The translations under genes and the position numbers were made by a program. Under the pieces are notes generated by a model. It was not told the origin of the DNA, did not search any database, and was given only the letters and a program-made list of their open reading frames with translations. Shown here in pieces: positions 26,901 to 35,900 of a DNA stretch of 64,000 nt; position 1 is the first letter of the stretch; every line of letters starts with the position of its first letter. The DNA is taken from contig NC_088301.1 of assembly GCF_032854445.1 (NCBI RefSeq), forward strand, positions 23,906,226 to 23,970,225, given 5' to 3'. This stretch comes from Liolophura sinensis. Taxonomy: Eukaryota; Mollusca; Polyplacophora; Chitonida; Chitonidae.

Positions 26901-29900
26901 ATTTGTCTAACTTACGTATGTCATGTATTCCTTCATCTCATGATCGTTGGTATGGTTACCAGAGGTCCGTCCCCTCCAGAAGCAGTCCTGACACAACTGG
27001 TAGTTAAAACAACGCTGACATTTGTACCTGAAGCCAGTGAAGGACTCTCGGTTACACCCCTCACACTGGACTGGGTGGAACACTGCCAACAGATAATGCA
27101 CAGGATAAAAACTGGACTGTGTGGTACAATGACAACAAATAATGTACAGGATAAAAACTGGACAGGATGGAACAGAGTCAACAGATAATATACAGGATAA
27201 ACACTGTATTGGGTGGGCAATTTCAACAGATAATGTACAGAATGAACACTGGACTGGGAGGGACACTGACAACAGATAATGTACAGGATAAACACTGTGC
27301 TGGGAGAGACACTGACAACATATAATGTACATGATAGCACTGTACTGGGTGGGTCATTGTCAGCAGATAATGTACAAGATTAAACACCATACTGGGTTGG
27401 TCACTGTCAATGGAAAATGTACAGGATAAACACTGTACTGTGTGGAACACAGTCAACAGGTAATACAGGATAAACACTGTCAACAAATAATGTACAGGAT
27501 AAACACTGTACTGGATGGGTCACTGTCAACAGATAATGTACAGGTTAAGCATTATACTGGGTGGGACACTGTCAAGAGATAATGTACAGAGTAAACACTG
27601 GACTGTGTGGGACACTAACAACAGAAAATGTGTAGGATAAATACTGTACTGGGTGGGGACACTGTCAACAAATAATGTACAGGATAAATACTGTCAACAA
27701 ATAACGTACAGGATAAACACTGTCAACAGATAGTGTACAAGATAAATGCTGGACTATGTGGGACACTGTCAACAGATAGTGTACTTCATAGACATGATGA
27801 AATATTGTACATATATGTGATAAAACACAGCAACCAAACAAAGTACCTGATAAACACTGAGGCCAAATAGTGTACATGATAAACACTGACGCCAGACAGT
27901 GTACATGATAAACACTGAGGCCAAACAGTGTACAAGATAAAAACTGAGGCAAAATGGTGTACATGATAAACACTGACACCAAACAGTGTACATGATAAAC
28001 ACTGACACCAAACAGTGTACATGATAAACACTGAGGCCAAGCAGTGTACATGATAAACACTGACGCCAAACAGTGTACATGATAACACTGAAGCTAAACA
28101 GTGTACATGATAAACACTGACACCAAACAGTGTACATGATAAACACTGACGCCAAACAGTGTACATGATAAAAACTGAGGCCAAATGGTGTACATGACAA
28201 ACACTGAGGCCAAACAGTGTACATGATAAACATTGAGACAAAACTGTGTACATGATAAACACTGAGGTCAAACAGTGTACATGACAAACACTGACACCAA
28301 ACAGTGTACATAATAAACACTGACGCCAAACAGTGTACATGATAACACTGAAGCTAAACAGTGTACATGATAAACACTGACACCAAACAGTGTACATGAT
28401 AAAAACTGAGGCCAAATGGTGTACATGACAAACACTGACGCCAAACAGTGTACATGATAAACACTGAGGCCAAACTGTGTACATGATGAACACTGAGGCT
28501 AAACAGTGTACATGATAAACACTGACGCCAAACAGTGTACATGATAAACACTGACGCCAAACAGTGTACATGATAAAAACTGAGGCCAAATGGTGTACAT
28601 GACAAACACTGACGCCAAACAGTGTACATGATAAACACTGAGGCCAAACTGTGTACATGATGAACACTGAGGCTAAACAGTTACATGATAAACACTGAGG
28701 CCAAACAGAGTACATGATAAACACTGACGCCAAACAGTGTACATGATAAAAACTGAGGCAAAATGGCCTACATGATAAACACTGAGGCCAAACAGTGTAC
28801 ATGATAAACACTGAGGCCAAATGGTGGAAACGATAAACATCGAGGCCAAATAGTGTACATGAAGGCCAAATAGCAAACATAATAAACACTGAGGCCAAAT
28901 AGCGTACATGATAAAAACTGAGGCCAAACAGGGGACATGATAAACACTGAGGCCAAACAGTGTACATGAAGGCCAAATAGTGAACACGATAAACATTGAG
29001 GCCAAATAGTACACCATAACCTTACAGCGTACATGATAAACACAATGACCTACTAGTGTGCATGATAAAAACAATAGCCAAATAGTGTACATTTATTCAT
29101 GGGGTTTTCTTGCCAATTTCTCAAAGTGGCAACCTCGATGAGAATACACAGTAAAAAGAACTTTCAAGCTATTTCACACACTTCGTTTGTACTGTTTTGC
29201 CAAACATATTGAGTTTCTTCATTTTTTCAAATTGATTTATTTTTTAAAAAAAGCCAGGAAGTCACTTGGATAAACACTGTAACCAAATACTTGGAGTAGC
29301 ATAAAGAGAATCAATATAAAAAAGCAGTGCACAGTTACAGTAGCCTCCCCTTGTTCCCAGGATGCAAAAATTGGCCAATTTCTGTGCATACATATTCATT
29401 TGATTCACCTCTTTATCAATGATGTAATCAGACTGTGTTGTGTAAGCGGAATAAAAAAAATTAAATGTGATAGAGAAATGAACTGCATAAACAACTCAAT
29501 CAAGAGAAAAAAAATTTAACTAAACATGTTTATAACATGTGGTTTCCAAGGCCCAAGGTTCCACAAATTTTTACTGAAATATGTCTTTAAGAATCAAGTA
29601 AGCAAACAAGACATATAATCTATATAGTTGTTTTGTTGAGGTATTATAAAATCACACTGACCATTTTCCACCTGCGCCATCCTGTGGAGGATGGGGAACC
29701 ACATAAGGCACTGAGGGCCTGGGTCAGACATCATCACATCCAGGAAGTCATTCACATTGACCTTGTTCCTCTGAAACCAAAACAACAATCCATTCAGTTA
29801 TTTCACAGTTGATTAATGCCACATGCAAGAATTTTTCACTCATATGATTACCTTCAGTTTTATGGCCGAAGGAAACTAAAGTGCAAGGCATAAACGAACT

Positions 29901-32900
29901 ACCTTTGGCAAGTTACCAATAAACTTTCCCACAAATCATCTTGGTGGAAGACAATGGTCTCCAACATTTGTTACAGTGTGCAAACGCCAACCTTAAGCGT
30001 CAGTCATCAAGGCCCCTCAAGCAGTGATTTATTTATTTATTTATTTATTTGATCCGTGTTTTACGCCGTACTCAAGAATATTTCACTTATACGACGGCGG
30101 TCAGCATTATGGTGGGACGAAACCGGGCAGGGCCCAGAGAAAACCCCTGGCCATCCACAGGTTGCAGCCAGACCTTCCCACTTACGACCCTCAAGCAGTA
30201 AGAACAGGGGAACAACAATACAGATTTTAAAAGCTTACACATACATATTCAATTTATGCTTTATAAAGAACATTTATGTATACCACTGTTCGACTGTGAG
30301 AAAATATTGATTATCATCCTGTAATCCTATAAATCTATCCACTCTAATAAAGTCACCAGGACATGGATGAAATATTTCTGTGTATATTCTATATTAAATC
30401 ATAATAATTTCTTCACTCCAACTAACAACTTATAAGCAAAAAAAAAAGAATTCAACAATATGCTGCATTTGTTGACTTTATCTTTATCTAGCTATACTGT
30501 TAATATGTTAAACACCAGTTCACTACATTGACTAAATTATACTTTATCAACTTGCTACAGTTCTTTAAGAGCTTGATTAATACATGTGTTTTAATTTTCA
30601 ATCATTTTCTCTTTGCATTAGAGGCTGAGAGTTGGTGGTTGGCCTTTTCCTCTTATTAATTCCATGCAAATCTCCTTTTTGAAATTTGACTGATGTTTTA
30701 TACCGTACACAAGAATTTTTCATTCATATAGCAATGTTCAGTTCCAGGGGTGGAGGAAAACAGGAAGAGCTTCCTTGAAAACTAATAAACCAGATTTTAT
30801 CTTGATAATAATTACATAATAATTATGTCAAGAAGCTATATATGTATGAAAATATTGAATTTGGGTATCTTTGTGGAAATGCTGTGGCACTTGCAGCTGC
30901 ATTTTTCACAAATTTTTCACTTGAAAATTCAAAGTGATATTTACACTTTCAAGGAAAGTTTTACAAAGAACTCTTAAGCTGAAACAAAATGCTCCGTCAA
31001 TTTAAGGGAAAAAAATAATCATGGTGTAAAATTAGTACTTATGTTTAGCTGAGAAAAAAAATCCTGGAAATAATTCACTCACCCCATCAAAACAGGATCT
31101 GACAGCAGCGTCGCTGAAGCCAAATGAAGGCCCCTCGTAGACAGCTTCAGGCAAGGCCAGAATGTCCCTAAGGTAGTCCTTGAATTTTGACCTTATAAGG
31201 TAGCCACTTGAGTCTGAGATCTGCGTAAACATGTCTGAGAACAAAAAAAATGCACATACTTAATTTACCTGAGTTGTATGTAGTTTTACTTTGGATTTTG
31301 TAGATAGAGAGTTGAAAAGAAAGCAAGTTAATTATATGAATGACAACCTGATTTCTGTTAAAAAATTATTCAATTAGATAAGAATTTATTCAGAACCTTT
31401 TGATCAAAATTTCCTAAGAAAAATAAAGGTTATAACTGACTTTTTTGATCAGTTGTCCAGATGTGTTTACTCGCTCTTACTATTTTTCAAAGTGAATGAT
31501 TCATCTTTGGTGATCATCATTATGGCTCTGGACATTTGGGTTAGAAAGTAGGCCAGATAATGGTACTAAATATTTATTTCACTGGGGTTTTACGCCGAAC
31601 TCAAGAATATTTCACTTATATGACGGCGGCCAGCATTATTGTGGGAGGAAACCGAGCAGAGCCCGGGGGGAAACCCACGACCATCCGTAGGTTGCTGACA
31701 CACAATCCCATGTATGGCAGGAGAGGCAGCCAGCATGAGCTGGTCTTGAACTCACAGCGACTGCATTGGTAGGAGGCTCTTGGGTTATTGCGCAGCGCTG
31801 GGGTGATAACCCCTTCCGCCTTGGTAGCAAATATTAGCAGGAGAGATTAATGCACAAAGTTGGCTGTGAGAGTGAGACAGATGATGTGACAAACTTGTCT
31901 GTTTGTTTCTTTATTTGTTTCTTTTAACTGCATAACCATCTCTCTATCTGATTCAATTTCCTTTAATCATAACTTTGGTCTTGAGTACATGTAAGTGAAA
32001 TATGCTCGAGCATGGTGTAAAACAACAATCAAAGAATTAAAAAAATAAATTTATTTGCTTGTTGCTTAATGCCATACTCAAGAATTTTTCACTTATATTA
32101 CGGCAGTGAATTAATCTGTAAGTGCAGTGGAAATACTTACATCTCAGTTTGTCCATCAGTTTACCTGAGCACAGGTGAGAGAGGGCAACCTTAAGAGAGA
32201 ACACCTGGATACGACCCTTCCCATCTCTGTCAAAAACAAAATAGCATTTCAGGATAAAGCATAATTATTTCGCAAGAACAATCATTTGTGCAGATAGTTA
32301 TGCAAAATTATTTTCAACAGATCGATGGTCAGTTACCTAAACTAAAGTCTGGTCTGGCTCAATATTTTTGCCTGCGTGACATCTACCAGTCCTGTTTATC
32401 AATTTGTACTGGTATTCATGGTTTTAGTGTGAGAACTGGCTTTGTATTTGAATTAGGAAATTTGACACTGTAAATGCATATAATTTACAAGCTACTATAA
32501 ACTGTAGTAATATTTATAGGTTATTGGATTGTATGGAATATTGAATGGAGCTCTTTCATTGGCTGACAGAAAACAAAACAATCCAATAACCTATTTATTA
32601 TACACCCACTTGTCAAAAACGTAAGTAAATAAACTCGAACGCTGAACGAATTGGGCAAAACCGTGCTAATTATTTCATATCCTGTAACAATAGCGGATAG
32701 CCGGTTGCGGATGAATATCGAATACTGAATGGAGCTCTTTCATTGGCTGACGGAAAACTGGGTCAGGCACACGTGGCCGAAGCGGTATTTTACAAACAGA
32801 AGTGTAAAGAAAAGGAATGCAGACGTTTCAGTGAAAATTAAAAGTGCAGTTATTGAAAACTGCGCCACCAAACAGACTAGTGTAATCTTTACAGGATGAG

Positions 32901-35900
32901 GACGAAAGAGAAGTAGGGTTTGCTGAGAAAGTTGGCTGATTATCCTTGGGATTCTATGCGGAAGTTGATGATTTCAGAGTTCTGAAAACTTAGTTTGAGG
33001 CAACATTCGGGAAACAGATCTGCTTGTTGACAAACAAAAAGTAGTCCGTACGTGTGACGTCACAGTTACAACTGTCCAATATATTAAAACATATTGGACA
33101 GTTGTGTTTACTACATAATATAGTAGGTGCTGGACACTGGTCGTGTTGCTTGGTTTTGCTCAGACTGATTTTATCCAGTTTTCTTGTAAAGTTTTACCTA
33201 ATCACACATTCTGTTACTGTACAGAATTCCGTCTGCCACTGAGTGTCAACTCTGCTATCAGCTGCTCTAAACTGTAGGCCAACCCTTCATCTCCTACTGA
33301 CCCACCTTTCCTACCCTTTCCCCAACACCCCACCCTCCCTTGCTCCAGCTAGATGTGCACTCAGACTGAAGTTTATATGTCCCTTACGGGAATATTATGT
33401 TTCTGTTTTTCTAACCTTTTTATATGTGAAGACATATGGGAATATCATCAGAAAATTTTGACTACAGGCTTATCATTTTTTTTTCACTATGGCACATAGA
33501 AAATAATAAATCCTGGGCATGTAGCATTTACGTGGAAATATGTAGTGAGGAAATTTGGGCAAAGACACGGAAAAGGTAGCAGTGCCTTGTGTATTTTAAC
33601 TGAGGTAAATGACATACACAATGAAACATTTGCATCACTGTATTGAGATATAAATTGGTACAAAGAAATATGTACACTCATATTGCAACATTATTATGTA
33701 TAACGACTCAGCTTAAACATAAAAAAGAATAATAATAGTAATAAAAAAGAACAAGATAACGCTACATTTACACAAGGTAATACAATGCAATAAATGTAAT
33801 TTGCAATTCCTTATACAAGGAATGATACTGACTATAACTACAAGTTGCTTGCTGAGGAAAAATGTTTACATCCTGCAGGGAATAAAGTTTAAGCAGTAGC
33901 AGCAAATTCAGTAAACTATTTCAGAATTTAGTTTATTTATTTATTTTATTTGTGATTTACGCCATACTCAAGAATATTTCACTTATACGACGGCGGCCAT
34001 CATTATGGTGGAAGGAAAACCTACAACCATCCGCAGGCTACTGACAGACCTTCCCACTTATGGCCGGAGAGGAAGCCAGAATGAGCTGGAGAGGAAGTAT
34101 AATAATGTCTGATATTTTCTGAAAGGCAATAAATCTTGGTAAATACAGAAAATTTGATTTGATTACTGAATATAAATTTTTTGGCCAAAAGTCATCACGT
34201 TTTTTGTCTCTGTAAAAGTTACATTAATTAAAATACTGGATGCCCCTATCCCACCTTTCATAGGCACTGAGCAACCAGTTGAGCAATAGATGGTTACACT
34301 GGTCGACATTAATCTGCTGGGAAGATGGTAAGCGTTTGTTCAGCTGGTTGTATATACTGGTGAGTATCCCCTCCAGACGGGACACGTTCAACTCAGACTG
34401 AGGCTCCAGCGTGTTCAGCCCATTCTCACGGAACGCCTCTATAATGTTCCAGATGTCCACCAGGTACACTGAAACATTGAAGGCTTTAACAGTGAGCAAA
34501 ACTGAATTGGTTTTTGTTTTTCTTAATCTGACTGGTATTTAACAATTTTTTACTTGTACAATGGCAGTCAGTGTAAAGGGCTTGGAGGCAACTAGACTGT
34601 CCAAAGTAAACCACTGTCGACTCCCACATGTCTGACAAAACACCTGATTTCAAACCACAGCCGAACAACTAACCTAGTTCCTCAACTTTCAAAGAGCAGC
34701 TTTCAGTGTGATTTATGCACCTTTTCCAGTTGATTTTGGAGCTAAAACTACAATGGATTGATTGGCCAAACTCAGGGCTACACAAAAAGTATAATTTTGT
34801 CAGAATGTCCTCAGAATACGCTTGAATAAACATCTTGCAAACGTGCGAAAACGTTGAACAATTACAGTAGCAAAAGCTTGATTCGAGTATTTGTCCTGCT
34901 TCGTTTAATGATACATATATATATATATGTGTATATATATATATATGCAGCCTAAAATTGACATATTGACTGATACACTCATACAGTGTTCAGTATTCAC
35001 TTATACAGTTCCATTTTCACACTGAATGAGAACAGAAGAAGGGTATTAACTTACAATTGGTCTTTTTCTGGATAAAACGTAATTTACATGCTGTTCTGTA
35101 GGTGGCAAAACGTATCACATCAAAGTTTTGCGACCCTAAAAGAGAAACAAAGGAAACAAAATTATGAAGTATACTTTAACATTTACAAGCTCTCAGAAAG
35201 TTTTGCTTTCGAAGATTAAAACTATTAAAACTTAAAAGATTAGTTACTGATAAATATTTGAATAAACTCAGACTTCAATCCCCATTTTCCTTGACAAACG
35301 TCTCAATATCATACACCAAATGAATTAATTGAATATAAAATGAATAAGCCTTTTGTTTTGTGGCATGGCTAAAGCAATGTAATTTCATACTGAATATATT
35401 ACATATATGTATCATATTACAACATACAATCCTGGAGCAAGCAGCAGATCAAAGAGAAAGTCCTGCGCCAAACAGTATTTTGGCAGGTGCGAAACATTTG
35501 GTACCGACAAAACTGACATGTAAATAACATTGTAACTTTTTTCTTAGTGTGAATAGCTGCAAGGCTTGTCATTATGTGTTGCACCAGTGTAAACTTTTTC
35601 CTGGCTTGATACACATGTCTGTTTCATAAAAGTTGCAATCTGTAAGTTGCTTGCACAAGGTTTCCTTTATCATACTGCAGCATATCCTGGGAAAATTAAG
35701 CCAGTCTACAGTTCTGCAAGACTTTCCTCTGCAAGAACATGCTCAAGAGTGAATGGACCATATTTGTCCCCATTAAGATAGACAGACTGTCACCATCTTG
35801 CTTAAGTTACCTCAATCAATGACTACAGTTGCTTCCCTTGCCTCTGACACTACACCATTATCTCCCTTATATATATCGTGGGTATACACATGTTTTTGTG

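Noticed and set aside
27665-29092. Long minus-strand open frames (up to 396 codons) rich in [17 protein letters not shown]
   Set aside because: They are the 29-bp array read in any of three frames; unit length is not a multiple of 3 and the same peptide words appear in all frames.
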